From: DASZQY01 sp035548515
GTDB lineage: Bacteria > Pseudomonadota > Alphaproteobacteria > Rhizobiales > Kaistiaceae
DNA: 64,000 nucleotides
Direction: 5' to 3'
Assembly: GCA_035548515.1 (NCBI GenBank)
Contig: DASZSW010000009.1
Coordinates: forward strand, 62,001 to 126,000
Each line of letters opens with the position of its first letter. Positions within the stretch are counted from its first letter, which is position 1. The notes below the pieces were generated by a model that was not told the DNA's origin, did no database searches, and saw only the letters and a list, made by a program, of their open reading frames with translations. Shown in pieces: positions 30,614 through 39,346 of the stretch. The position numbers and the translations under genes are program-made.

Positions 30614-31051
30614 ATGAAACAGAACAAAGCCTCCCGCGCGCCCTCGCAGCGCCAGCTTCGTGTCGGCGAAGTTATTCGCCATGCCCTGGCTGAGATCCTC
30701 CAGCGTGGCGACGTCCACGATCCGGTCCTCGAAACCAATGTCGTGACCGTGCCGGAAGTACGCGTGGCGCCTGACCTCAAGTGCGCCACCGTCTTCCTGA
30801 TGCCGCTTGGCGGCAAGAACACCGACGAGGTGGTCGCTGCCTTCGACCGCAACAAAAGCTTCCTGCGCGGCGAGGTCGCCCGCAAGGTGAACCTGCGCAG
30901 CGCTCCGGATCTCCGCTTCCGCGTCGATACGTCCTTCGACGAAGGCGCCAGGATCGACGCGATGCTCGACTCCCCCGAGGTCAAACGCGACCTCAACGGC
31001 TCGGCGGCCAACGATGACGTCCCGCCCGGCAAGGACTCCCCGCGCAGCTGA
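30614..31051 (+). CDS. rbfA: Ribosome-binding factor A
   Basis: A 145-residue KH-fold protein that binds the 16S 5' helix during 30S maturation and helps at low temperature. The N-terminal SQRQLRVGEVIRHALAEILQRGDVHDP and the later VTVPEVRVAPDLKCATVFLMPLGG are typical, as is LRSAPDLRFRVDTSFDEGARID near 95-117. It is followed by truB with a one-base overlap (TGATG), so the two are translationally coupled. ATG at 30614. Confidence 0.95.
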   Translation: MKQNKASRAPSQRQLRVGEVIRHALAEILQRGDVHDPVLETNVVTVPEVRVAPDLKCATVFLMPLGGKNTDEVVAAFDRNKSFLRGEVARKVNLRSAPDLRFRVDTSFDEGARIDAMLDSPEVKRDLNGSAANDDVPPGKDSPRS

Positions 31052-31968
31052 TGGGCCGCAGGAACAAGGGGCGCGACGTCTCCGGCTGGCTTTGCCTGGA
31101 CAAGGCTGCGGGCGTCACCTCCACTCAGGCCGTCGCCTCGGTGAAGCGCCTTTTCGGCGCCGCCAAGGCGGGCCACGCCGGTACACTTGATCCGCTCGCC
31201 ACGGGTGCCTTGCCGATCGCACTCGGTGAGGCGACCAAGACGGTTCCCTTCGTGCAGGATGGCCGCAAGGTCTATCGCTTCACCGTCGCGTGGGGCGCGG
31301 AAACCGACACCGACGACGCCGAGGGCAAAGTCACCGCGACGTCGGCGGAGCGCCCGGCGCGCGAGGCAATCGTCGCGCTCCTTCCCGAATTTACCGGCGA
31401 TATCATGCAGCGCCCGCCGGCATACTCCGCGCTGAAGATCGACGGCGAGCGCGCCTACGATCTTGCTCGCGCCGGTTCCGAGGTCGTGCTCGACGAGCGC
31501 CTGATCTCCGTCCATCGCCTCACGCTGGCAGAGATGCCCGATGCTGACCACGCCGTCTTCGAAGCGGAGTGCGGCAAGGGCACCTACGTCCGCGCGCTCG
31601 CGCGCGATATCGGCCGGCGGCTGGGCTGCCTCGGCCATGTGACGGCGCTCCGCCGGCTGACGGTTGGCCCGTTCGGCGAAGCGACTCTCATGCCGCTCGA
31701 TCGCCTGATCGCCGCGCGCGAGGAGGGCGATGTGCTGAGCCTCGACGTAATGCTGCTCCCGATTGGCGTGGCTTTGGCCGAGCTTCCCGAGGTGGCGGTG
31801 AACGCCAGCGATGCCGCCCGCATCGCGCGCGGCCAGTCTGTGCTCATGCGCGGTCGGGATGCCCCGACGCCAACCGCTGCTGCCCACGCCACCCACGCCG
31901 GGCAAAGCATCGCGGTCGGCGAAATTGCCGAGGGAGCGTTCCACCCGAAGCGCGTATTCAAGGCATAA
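31051..31968 (+). CDS. truB: tRNA pseudouridine(55) synthase TruB
   Basis: Forms the universal pseudouridine 55 in the T loop of tRNAs. 305 residues. The catalytic aspartate is D47 in GHAGTLDPLATGALPIALGEATK; the family motifs YRFTVAWGAETDTDDAEGKV, RPPAYSALKIDGERAYDLARAG and CGKGTYVRALARDIG are all present. A short PUA-like tail (VALAELPEVAVNASDAARIARGQ) ends the protein. ATG shares its A with the rbfA stop. Last gene of the rimP-truB part; the gap to rpsO is 189 bases. Confidence 0.96.
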   Translation: MGRRNKGRDVSGWLCLDKAAGVTSTQAVASVKRLFGAAKAGHAGTLDPLATGALPIALGEATKTVPFVQDGRKVYRFTVAWGAETDTDDAEGKVTATSAERPAREAIVALLPEFTGDIMQRPPAYSALKIDGERAYDLARAGSEVVLDERLISVHRLTLAEMPDADHAVFEAECGKGTYVRALARDIGRRLGCLGHVTALRRLTVGPFGEATLMPLDRLIAAREEGDVLSLDVMLLPIGVALAELPEVAVNASDAARIARGQSVLMRGRDAPTPTAAAHATHAGQSIAVGEIAEGAFHPKRVFKA

Positions 31969-31983
31969 AGTCTTGAATTATCA

Positions 31984-32157
31984 GAGACTTATCGTCTCAG
32001 GGCTTTTCGCTGGAATTCACATGACCTTTCCGCCATATTCCGCGCGCTTTCGCTACCACGAGTAGCGGCAGCGACCCCCGATCCCGACCGCGCTGGACGA
32101 CATCCCGGCCCTGGCCGCCGACCGGTGGGCTTATTCCGAACCATAAAGGAGTGTCCG
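31984..32157 (+). ncRNA. rpsO leader region with several hairpins
   Basis: The 189-base gap between truB and rpsO contains three hairpins: GAGAC-ttatc-GTCTC (31984-31998, followed by AGGGCTTTT, which could be a weak terminator for truB), CGCTAC-cacga-GTAGCG (32049-32065) and CGGC-cctg-GCCG (32106-32117). The ribosome-binding site is the AAGGAG just before ATG 32158. Ribosomal protein S15 represses its own mRNA through such leader structures in several phyla, alphaproteobacteria included; that this leader does so is inference. Confidence 0.4.
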
Positions 32158-32427
32158 ATGTCGATTACTGCCGAGCGCAAGAAGGCGCTCATCAAGGAAT
32201 ACGCCAAGGGCGCCAACGATACCGGCTCGCCGGAGGTGCAGGTCGCGATCCTCTCGGAGCGCATCGCCAACCTGACGGAACACTTCAAGGGCCACGTGAA
32301 GGATAATCATTCCCGCCGTGGTCTGCTCAAGCTCGTGAGCCAGCGGCGCAGCCTTCTCGACTACCTCGAGAAGGCCGATGACGGCCGCTACAAGCAGATC
32401 ATCGATCGTCTGGGCTTGCGCCGCTAA
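32158..32427 (+). CDS. rpsO: 30S ribosomal protein S15
   Basis: An 89-residue primary binder of 16S rRNA. The sequence from MSITAERKKALIKEYAKG through DTGSPEVQVAILSERI, HFKGHVKDNHSRRGLLKLVSQRRSLLDYL to the C-terminal IIDRLGLRR matches S15 over its whole length. ATG at 32158 with AAGGAG upstream; the open frame extending to 32125 is leader. rpsO-pnp is a nearly universal pair. Confidence 0.98.
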   Translation: MSITAERKKALIKEYAKGANDTGSPEVQVAILSERIANLTEHFKGHVKDNHSRRGLLKLVSQRRSLLDYLEKADDGRYKQIIDRLGLRR

Positions 32428-32437
32428 GTACCCGCTT

Positions 32438-32456
32438 CGCGCGTTGTGAACGCGCG
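32438..32456 (+). terminator. Perfect inverted repeat after rpsO
   Basis: CGCGCGTT (32438-32445) and AACGCGCG (32449-32456) form a perfect 8-bp stem with a 3-base loop, eleven bases after the rpsO stop. No clear T-run follows, so it may be an attenuator or an RNase processing site between rpsO and pnp rather than a full terminator. Confidence 0.5.
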
Positions 32457-32515
32457 GAGGCGGTTGTTCGCGCGGCGGCAATGGGGCCGTCGCGATTCCA
32501 TATGGACAGCAAAAG

Positions 32516-32609
32516 GAGCCATGGCAGGATCGCCAGCCGCTTTCTCCTCGCCGCAGTAGAGAGAGCGTCTCGTCATCTTGCTCATGGCTCTTGGGTCGCT
32601 GTCCTGCCA
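32516..32609 (+). ncRNA. pnp leader with two mutually exclusive helices
   Basis: In the 215-base gap before pnp, GAGCCATG (32516-32523) can pair with CATGGCTC (32583-32590), and TGGCAGGA (32522-32529) can pair with TCCTGCCA (32602-32609). Both are perfect 8-bp matches. The 5' arms overlap by two bases and the order of the 3' arms would cross, so they can form a pseudoknot at most in part, or alternate. PNPase represses its own mRNA through a leader stem cut by RNase III in E. coli; a comparable role here is inference. Confidence 0.45.
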
Positions 32610-32642
32610 CCCGGCGTCGAATGACGCCTGAAAGGACATGCC

Positions 32643-34790
32643 ATGTTCGACATCCAACGTGTCGAGGTTGATTGGGCCGGCCGCCGGCTCGTGCTGGAAA
32701 CCGGGCGCGTCGCCCGCCAGGCTGATGGCGCTGTGCTCGCCACCTACGGCGAGACTTCGGTGCTCGCCACCGTCGTTGCCGCCAAGGAAGAGAAGCCCGG
32801 CATCGATTTCTTCCCGCTCACCGTGAACTACCAGGAAAAGACCTTCGCCGCCGGCAAGATCCCGGGCGGCTATTTCAAGCGTGAAGGTCGCCCGACCGAG
32901 AAGGAGGTGCTCACCTCCCGCCTCATCGACCGCCCGATCCGCCCGCTCTTCGCCGATGGCTACAAGAACGAGACGCAGGTGATCATCACCGTGCTGTCGC
33001 ATGACCTCGAGAACGATCCCGACATCGTTTCGATGGTCGCTGCCTCCGCCGCGCTCACCATCTCCGGCGTGCCCTTCATGGGCCCGATCGGCGCCGCCCG
33101 CGTCGGCTACGTCAACAACGAGTACGTGCTGAACCCGCTGCTTGATCAGATGGCCGAGTCGAAGCTCGACCTCGTGGTCGCCGGCACCGGCGATGCCGTC
33201 CTGATGGTTGAGTCCGAAGCCGCCGAGCTGTCCGAGCAGACGATGCTCGGCGCCGTGATGTTCGGCCATAACGGCTTCCAGCCGGTCATCGACGCGATCA
33301 TCCGCCTTGCCGAGAAGGCAGCGAAGGAACCGCGCCCGATGAAGACGGTGGACAATTCCGCCCTCTACGGCCGCAGCAAGTCGCTGGTCGAGACCGAGTT
33401 GCGCGCTGCCTATGCCATCACGGGCAAGACCGAGCGTCACAACGCGATCGAGGCCGCCAAGGCGAAGCTCAAGGCCGCGCTGGCACCGGAAGGCGCGACG
33501 GATGCTCCGGCCCCGCAGCTCATCGGCGAGATGTTCAAGAAGCTCGAGAAGGCGATCGTCCGTGGCGACATCATTGCCAAGGGCACGCGCATCGACGGCC
33601 GCGACCTGAAGACGGTCCGCCCGATTCTCGCGGAAGTCGGCGTGCTTCCGCGTACCCACGGCTCGGCGCTGTTCACGCGTGGTGAGACGCAGGCGCTGGC
33701 GGTTGCCACGCTCGGCACCGGCGACGACGAGCAGTACATCGACGCGCTGCAGGGCACGTACAAGGAGACGTTCCTGCTCCACTACAACTTCCCGCCCTAC
33801 TCGGTCGGTGAGACCGGCCGCATGGGCTCGCCCGGCCGCCGCGAAATCGGCCACGGCAAGCTGGCGTGGCGCGCCATCCACCCGATGCTGCCGCCGCACC
33901 ACGAGTTTCCGTACACGCTCCGCGTCGTCTCCGAGATCACCGAGTCCAACGGCTCGTCCTCGATGGCGACAGTGTGCGGCACCTCGCTGGCACTGATGGA
34001 TGCCGGCGTCCCGCTGAAGCGTCCGGTGGCGGGCATCGCCATGGGTCTGATCAAGGAAGACGACGGCAAGTTCGCCGTGCTCTCCGACATTCTTGGCGAC
34101 GAGGATCACCTCGGCGACATGGATTTCAAGGTCGCGGGCACGGAAGTAGGCGTCACCTCGCTGCAGATGGACATCAAGATCCAGGGCATCACCGAAGAGA
34201 TCATGCGCATCGCCCTCGATCAGGCGAAGGGCGGCCGCATGCACATCCTCGGCGAGATGGCTAAGGCTCTGCCGCAGGCCCGCGCCCAGCTTGGCGAGTT
34301 CGCGCCGCGCATCGAGGTCATCAAGATCCCGACCGACAAGATCCGCGAAGTGATTGGCACTGGCGGCAAGATCATCCGCGAGATCGTGGAGAAGACCGGC
34401 GCCAAGGTCGACATCGAGGACGACGGTACGGTCAAGGTGTCGTCGGCCGACGGCAAGGCGATCACCGCCGCGTTGAACTGGATCAAGTCGATCGCTTCCG
34501 ATCCGGAAGTCGGCGCGATCTACCAGGGCACCGTGGTGAAGGCCGTCGACTTCGGCGCCTTCGTCAATTTCTTCGGCGCCAAGGATGGTCTCGTCCATAT
34601 CTCACAGCTCGCCCCCGGCCGCGTCGCCAAGACCACAGATGTGGTCAAGGAAGGCGACAAGGTCTGGGTCAAGCTTCTGGGCTTCGACGAGCGCGGCAAG
34701 GTCCGCCTGTCGATGAAAGTCGTCGACCAGGCGACCGGCCAGGAGATCAAGCAGGACAAGCCGGAACGCGCCGAAGGCACCAACGGCTAG
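32643..34790 (+). CDS. pnp: Polyribonucleotide nucleotidyltransferase (PNPase)
   Basis: The phosphorolytic 3'-5' exoribonuclease of the RNA degradosome. 715 residues. Two RNase PH domains (about 10-140 and 320-460) flank an alpha-helical linker; the catalytic second copy has FTRGETQALAVATLGT and the FGDEDHLGDMDFKVAGT-like stretch GDEDHLGDMDFKVAGTE near 485. A KH domain (IEVIKIPTDKIREVIGTGG, about 555-612) and an S1 domain (IYQGTVVKAVDFGAFVNFFG, about 622-690) bind RNA. AAAGGA precedes the ATG. A strong terminator follows the stop. Confidence 0.97.
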   Translation: MFDIQRVEVDWAGRRLVLETGRVARQADGAVLATYGETSVLATVVAAKEEKPGIDFFPLTVNYQEKTFAAGKIPGGYFKREGRPTEKEVLTSRLIDRPIRPLFADGYKNETQVIITVLSHDLENDPDIVSMVAASAALTISGVPFMGPIGAARVGYVNNEYVLNPLLDQMAESKLDLVVAGTGDAVLMVESEAAELSEQTMLGAVMFGHNGFQPVIDAIIRLAEKAAKEPRPMKTVDNSALYGRSKSLVETELRAAYAITGKTERHNAIEAAKAKLKAALAPEGATDAPAPQLIGEMFKKLEKAIVRGDIIAKGTRIDGRDLKTVRPILAEVGVLPRTHGSALFTRGETQALAVATLGTGDDEQYIDALQGTYKETFLLHYNFPPYSVGETGRMGSPGRREIGHGKLAWRAIHPMLPPHHEFPYTLRVVSEITESNGSSSMATVCGTSLALMDAGVPLKRPVAGIAMGLIKEDDGKFAVLSDILGDEDHLGDMDFKVAGTEVGVTSLQMDIKIQGITEEIMRIALDQAKGGRMHILGEMAKALPQARAQLGEFAPRIEVIKIPTDKIREVIGTGGKIIREIVEKTGAKVDIEDDGTVKVSSADGKAITAALNWIKSIASDPEVGAIYQGTVVKAVDFGAFVNFFGAKDGLVHISQLAPGRVAKTTDVVKEGDKVWVKLLGFDERGKVRLSMKVVDQATGQEIKQDKPERAEGTNG

Positions 34791-34816
34791 GCGCTGGAGT
34801 AACGCGAATTAGGAAG

Positions 34817-34848
34817 GGCCCGGCCACCGCGCCGGGCCTTTTGTTTTT
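34817..34848 (+). terminator. Rho-independent terminator of the rpsO-pnp unit
   Basis: GGCCCGGC (34817-34824) and GCCGGGCC (34831-34838) form a perfect 8-bp GC stem with a 6-base loop, followed by TTTTGTTTTT. It ends right at the pckA stop codon, which comes from the other strand, so the hairpin may also serve pckA, although the T-run on that side is poor. Confidence 0.9.
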
Positions 34849-36419
34849 CAGGCGCGCCGCGGGCCGGCGGCCAGAACCTCGCCCGCCACATCCTTCTCGA
34901 ACCGCCGGAAATTGTCGGCGAACATGCCGGCGAGCTTCACCGCCTGCTGGTCATATGCGGCCTTGTCCGCCCATGTTTCGCGCGGCGTGAGCAGCTTCGT
35001 CTCAACCCCGGCGACGGCTTCCGGCACAGCGAAGCCAAATGCCGGCTCGTCGTGGAATCGCGCTTGGGCAAGCGAGCCGTCCAGTGCCGCGGAAAGGAGC
35101 GCCCGGGTAACCGCGATCGGCATGCGGTGCCCGACGCCGTACGGCCCCCCCGTCCAGCCGGTGTTCACCAGCCAGCATTGCGCCCGGTGCTTCTCGATCA
35201 GCGTCTCGAGCAGCCGCCCGTATTCGGCAGGATGGCGCGGCATGAACGGTGCACCGAAGCAGGTGGAGAACGTCGCCGACGGCTCGGTCACGCCCCGTTC
35301 TGTGCCGGCTACCTTCGCCGTGTACCCGGAGAGGAAGTGGTAGATAGCCTCCGCCGGCGTCAGCCTGGCGATCGGCGGCATCACACCGAAAGCATCGGCG
35401 GTGAGCAGCACGATGTTCCGAGGATGCCCGGCGCGTCCGGTCAAACTGGCGTTGGCGATGACGTCCAGGGTGTATGCCGCACGGCCGTTTTCGGTCAGCG
35501 TGGCGTCGTCGAAGTTCGGCACAGACGACGGCGCGTCGACCACGACGTTTTCGAGAACGGTCGCAAACTTCTGCGTTGCCGCATGGATCGCAGGTTCGGC
35601 ATGCGGCGACAGGTTGATCGTCTTGGCGTAGCAGCCGCCCTCGAAATTGAAGACGCCGTCCTCGCTCCAGCCATGCTCGTCGTCGCCGATGAGCGTGCGG
35701 CGCGGATCGGCGGATAGCGTGGTCTTGCCCGTTCCCGACAGCCCGAAGAAGATCGCCACGTCGCCGCCCGGACCAACATTGGCCGAGCAGTGCATCGGCA
35801 TGACGCCCAGCGCCGGCAGGCGGAAGTTCATGTAGGTGAACGCCGCCTTCTTAATCTCGCCGGCATAGCCCGTACCGCCGATCAGCACGATGCCGCGGCG
35901 GAAATCGCAGGCGATCACCGTCTCGCTGCGCACGTCGTGGCGAACGGGATCGGCCTTGAAGCTCGGCACGTCGATGATGGTCAGCTCGGGCGCGACGTTG
36001 GTCGTCTCCGGCCGCACAAGCAGGTTGCGGGCGAACAGCGCGTGCCATGCGAGCTCGGTCGAGACGCGCACGCGAACCTGATGCGCCGGGTCGGCACCGA
36101 TCGCGAGGTCCTGCGTGTAAAACGGAATGTCCCGCGTGTGCGCCATCAGGTCGGCGGCAAGACGGTCGAAGGCGTCTAGCGTCATGCGGTTGTTCGCCTC
36201 CCACCACACGTGAGCGCGCGTCGCGTCGTCCTCGACGATGTACTTGTCGCGCGGCGACCGTCCGGTGTGGGCGCCCGTCTTCACGGCGAGCGCGCCACCT
36301 GCGACCACCACGCCCTCGCCGCGCTGGATGGCAGCCTCAAACAGCGCCGCCGCGGTCATGTTGGACGGCGGCGGTCTGGCGACGCGCGTCGCGAGCGCGT
36401 CCTCCGATCGATTTGTCAT
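34848..36419 (-). CDS. pckA: Phosphoenolpyruvate carboxykinase (ATP)
   Basis: Converts oxaloacetate and ATP to PEP and CO2, the first step of gluconeogenesis. 523 residues from the ATG at 36419; the frame continues 24 codons further upstream but without family character. The kinase P-loop GLSGTGKTTLSADP is near residue 225; GHTGRSPRDKYIVED-type sequence (HTGRSPRDKYIVED) near 45, and FGVMPPIARLTPAEA near 330 are further marks. It is divergent from chvI, as in most rhizobia, where ChvI and PckR act in the shared promoter region. The convergent pnp terminator lies at its 3' end. Confidence 0.96.
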   Translation of the reverse strand: MTNRSEDALATRVARPPPSNMTAAALFEAAIQRGEGVVVAGGALAVKTGAHTGRSPRDKYIVEDDATRAHVWWEANNRMTLDAFDRLAADLMAHTRDIPFYTQDLAIGADPAHQVRVRVSTELAWHALFARNLLVRPETTNVAPELTIIDVPSFKADPVRHDVRSETVIACDFRRGIVLIGGTGYAGEIKKAAFTYMNFRLPALGVMPMHCSANVGPGGDVAIFFGLSGTGKTTLSADPRRTLIGDDEHGWSEDGVFNFEGGCYAKTINLSPHAEPAIHAATQKFATVLENVVVDAPSSVPNFDDATLTENGRAAYTLDVIANASLTGRAGHPRNIVLLTADAFGVMPPIARLTPAEAIYHFLSGYTAKVAGTERGVTEPSATFSTCFGAPFMPRHPAEYGRLLETLIEKHRAQCWLVNTGWTGGPYGVGHRMPIAVTRALLSAALDGSLAQARFHDEPAFGFAVPEAVAGVETKLLTPRETWADKAAYDQQAVKLAGMFADNFRRFEKDVAGEVLAAGPRRA

Positions 36420-36826
36420 GGCACTTACCCTGAGCCGAGCGGCGTTGCTTAGGGCGTCTCCACTTATCGAGATTCGAACATCGTGCAACACAAAGTGCGC
36501 CGGGTCGCTTCTTCGCGAAGGACCTCAATCTGAGGCGCGTGCATCAATTTCGATGTCATACGGCATTGGTCACGCGCCATATCGTCCGGCGCGGTCCTTG
36601 CGTGGCGTCCTTCTATTTCAGGTGAAGCCTGAACCGGAGGTTGGCCGCGACATATTGGCCCAACCATCCGTGTAACACCGCCCTTGTATGGCGGTTGGAA
36701 GTTGGCGCTTTCCCTCGCAATCCGGTACCCTCTGCCACAATTCATGCGCATTGTGACGGCAAACGCGGGATCTCCGCCTTTTCCCTCATTTGCCAAGGGG
36801 TTGCGCCCCAGATTGGAGACGCCCGG
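36420..36826. promoter_or_regulatory. Divergent control region between pckA and chvI
   Basis: 407 bases without a gene. It holds TTCAGG-tgaag-CCTGAA (36617-36633), a 6-bp inverted repeat that could be an operator, and three short arms: GGTTGG (36639-36644), CCAACC (36660-36665) and GGTTGG (36693-36698), so the middle arm can pair with either neighbour; CCGCC-cttgtat-GGCGG (36678-36694) competes with the second option. TTGGAGA at 36814-36820 precedes the chvI ATG. No convincing -35/-10 pair was found on either strand. Confidence 0.5.
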
Positions 36827-37534
36827 ATGCCGACGATCGCCCTTGTCGACGACGATCGCAATATCCTGACCTCGGTCTCGATCGCCCTGGAATCCGAGGG
36901 CTACCGCGTCCAGACCTACACCGACGGCGCCTCCGCGCTGGACGGGCTGGAGGCCGCCGCGCCCGATCTCGCCATCCTCGACATCAAGATGCCGCGCATG
37001 GACGGCATGGAGCTGCTCCGTCGCCTGCGTCAGAAAACCGATCTGCCGGTCATATTCCTCACCTCCAAGGACGACGAGATCGACGAACTGTTCGGTCTCA
37101 AGATGGGCGCCGACGACTTCATCAAGAAGCCGTTCTCGCAGCGCCTGCTGGTCGAACGCGTCAAGGCGGTGCTTCGCCGCTTCCAGGTACGCGACCCGGC
37201 CGAGAAGAAGAGCGACGAGGTCATTGCCCAGCGCGTGCTCGATCGCGGCGCGCTGTCGATGGATCAGGAGCGCCACACCTGCACGTGGAAGGGCCTGCCG
37301 GTGACGCTTACGGTCACCGAGTTCCTCATCCTGTTTGCCCTCGCACATCGCCCAGGCGTGGTGAAGAGCCGCAATGCGCTGATGGATGCCGCGTACGATG
37401 ATCAGGTCTACGTCGACGACCGCACCATCGACAGCCACATCAAGCGGTTGCGCAAGAAGTTCAAGGCCGTCGATACCGACTTCGACATGATCGAGACGCT
37501 CTACGGCGTCGGCTACCGCTTCAAGGAAGCGTAA
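36827..37534 (+). CDS. chvI: Two-component response regulator ChvI
   Basis: A 235-residue OmpR-type regulator. The receiver domain has the acidic pocket D8-D9-D10, the phospho-acceptor D52 in LAILDIKMPRMDG, and the conserved Lys in FIKKPFS; the winged-helix domain ends in RTIDSHIKRLRKKFK and IETLYGVGYRFKE. ChvI is phosphorylated by ChvG and, in rhizobia and Brucella (BvrR), controls the cell envelope, acid response, motility and exopolysaccharide, and is essential or nearly so. The ATG at 36827 gives the standard receiver start; the upstream open frame is leader. chvG follows after 24 bases. Confidence 0.95.
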   Translation: MPTIALVDDDRNILTSVSIALESEGYRVQTYTDGASALDGLEAAAPDLAILDIKMPRMDGMELLRRLRQKTDLPVIFLTSKDDEIDELFGLKMGADDFIKKPFSQRLLVERVKAVLRRFQVRDPAEKKSDEVIAQRVLDRGALSMDQERHTCTWKGLPVTLTVTEFLILFALAHRPGVVKSRNALMDAAYDDQVYVDDRTIDSHIKRLRKKFKAVDTDFDMIETLYGVGYRFKEA

Positions 37535-37558
37535 GGAGAAGCGCGCCGCGCTGGCCCG

Positions 37559-39346
37559 ATGACTGCCGGGATCGAGGAACGCCCGCTCACCGCCCCGGAG
37601 GAATCCGCGACGCCGAAGGTCGGCGTCGTGCGCCGCACGCTTGTCGGCTTCTCGCACTTCATCACGCTGCACATCTTCACCAGCCTGACGCGCCGCATCG
37701 TGGTGTTGAACCTCGCGGCGCTGATCGTGCTGGTCTCCGGCATCCTGCTGCTCAATCAGTTCCGCGCTGGCCTCATCGATGCGCGCGTTTCGAGCCTGCT
37801 CATCCAGGGCGAGATCATCGCCGGCGCCATCGCCGCGCAGGCGACCGCCGACACCGACACCATCAACGTCGATCCCGACAAACTGCTGGAGTTGCAAACC
37901 GGCCAGTCGATCTCGCCGAACGACCTGCCGTTCGAGAGCACCGAATTCTCGATCAATCCCGAAAAGGTCGCGCCAGTCCTCCGCCGCCTCATCTCGCCCA
38001 CCCGCACGCGCGCCCGCATCTACGATCGCGACGGTACGCTGGTGGTGGATTCGCAGCATCTCGACGCCGGCAACCAGATTCTCGCCTATCCTCTCTCGCC
38101 GCCTGACGAGAATGACTCGAAGTCGTGGATCGAGACCCTTTGGCAGCGGTTGAACCTGTGGCTGTCCAGCCGCGACCTGCCGCGCTACCAGGAACTCGCC
38201 GGCGGCAACGGCCGCGGCTACTCCGAAGTCGTCTCCGCGCTGAACGGTCAGGCGAATCGAATCGTGCGCATCAACGACAAGGGTGAGCTGATCGTTTCTG
38301 TCGCCGTGCCCATCCAGCGCTATCGTTCCGTCCACGGCGCGCTGCTGTTGTCGACGCAGGGCGGCGACATCGACGACATTGTCCACGCCGAGCGCCTTGC
38401 CATCGTGCGCGTGTTCGTCGTGGCGGCGGGCGTCACTATCCTGCTCTCCATCCTGCTCGCTAGTACGATCGCAGCGCCGCTCCGTCGGCTCGCGGACGCC
38501 GCCGATCGCGTGCGCCGCGGCCTGCGTTCGCGCCCCGAGATCCCGGATTTCACCCGCCGCCGTGACGAGATCGGGCACCTCAGCCAGGCGCTCCGCGAGA
38601 TGACGACGTCGCTCTACAACCGAATCGATGCGATCGAATCGTTCGCCGCCGATGTAGCGCACGAGATCAAGAATCCGCTCACGTCGTTGCGCAGCGCCGT
38701 CGAGACGCTGCCGCTCGCCCGCACCGAGGACGCCAAGAACCGGCTGTCGCGCGTCATCCTGCATGACGTCCGCCGCCTCGATCGGTTGATCAGCGACATC
38801 TCCGACGCCTCCCGCCTGGACGCAGAACTGGCGCGGCAGGATTCCGCGCCCGTCGATATCCGCCAGCTTCTCGCAACGGTGGTGGCGATCATCCGCGACG
38901 CGGCGCCGCCCGGTGGCCCGGAGATCCGGCTTGAGTTCGCTGCCGCCGATCCGGCCGCCTACTACGTGCTCGGCCACGACAGCCGCCTCGGCCAGGTGTT
39001 CAACAACCTGGTCGATAACGCGCGCTCGTTCTGCCGCAAGGATGGTGTCGTGCGTGTCATCGCGCGCCCGCGCAAGGATGGTGTCGAGGTCGTGGTGGAA
39101 GACGACGGGCCTGGTATCCGGCCCGACCAGTTCGAGCGAATCTTCGAGCGGTTCTACACCGACCGCGCCGATGGCGGCGCCGAATCCTTCGGTCAGAACT
39201 CGGGCCTTGGCCTCGCTATCTCGAAGCAGATTGTCGAGGCGCACAAGGGCCGCATCTGGGCGGAGAACCGCACGCGCCCCGGCGCGCCAGGCGAACCGCC
39301 GCTCGTGCTCGGTGCGCGGTTCACGGTGCGCCTCCCGGCGGCATGA
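37559..39346 (+). CDS. chvG: Sensor histidine kinase ChvG
   Basis: A 595-residue inner-membrane kinase. Membrane segments at residues about 46-67 (VLNLAALIVLVSGILLL) and 280-304 enclose a periplasmic sensor domain of about 210 residues; a HAMP domain follows. The phospho-acceptor is H368 in FAADVAHEIKNPLTSL; the ATPase has FNNLVDNARSF, VEDDGPGIRPDQFERIFERFY and GLGLAISKQIVEAH. In rhizobia the periplasmic repressor ExoR holds ChvG inactive; exoR is not in this window. Its stop overlaps the hprK start by four bases. Confidence 0.95.
   Translation: MTAGIEERPLTAPEESATPKVGVVRRTLVGFSHFITLHIFTSLTRRIVVLNLAALIVLVSGILLLNQFRAGLIDARVSSLLIQGEIIAGAIAAQATADTDTINVDPDKLLELQTGQSISPNDLPFESTEFSINPEKVAPVLRRLISPTRTRARIYDRDGTLVVDSQHLDAGNQILAYPLSPPDENDSKSWIETLWQRLNLWLSSRDLPRYQELAGGNGRGYSEVVSALNGQANRIVRINDKGELIVSVAVPIQRYRSVHGALLLSTQGGDIDDIVHAERLAIVRVFVVAAGVTILLSILLASTIAAPLRRLADAADRVRRGLRSRPEIPDFTRRRDEIGHLSQALREMTTSLYNRIDAIESFAADVAHEIKNPLTSLRSAVETLPLARTEDAKNRLSRVILHDVRRLDRLISDISDASRLDAELARQDSAPVDIRQLLATVVAIIRDAAPPGGPEIRLEFAAADPAAYYVLGHDSRLGQVFNNLVDNARSFCRKDGVVRVIARPRKDGVEVVVEDDGPGIRPDQFERIFERFYTDRADGGAESFGQNSGLGLAISKQIVEAHKGRIWAENRTRPGAPGEPPLVLGARFTVRLPAA

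Noticed and set aside
32521..32559. A 12-codon leader peptide (MAGSPAAFSSPQ) in front of pnp
   Set aside because: AAGGAG is only about two bases from its ATG, and the ATG lies in the stem of a proposed helix; no sign of conservation can be seen here.
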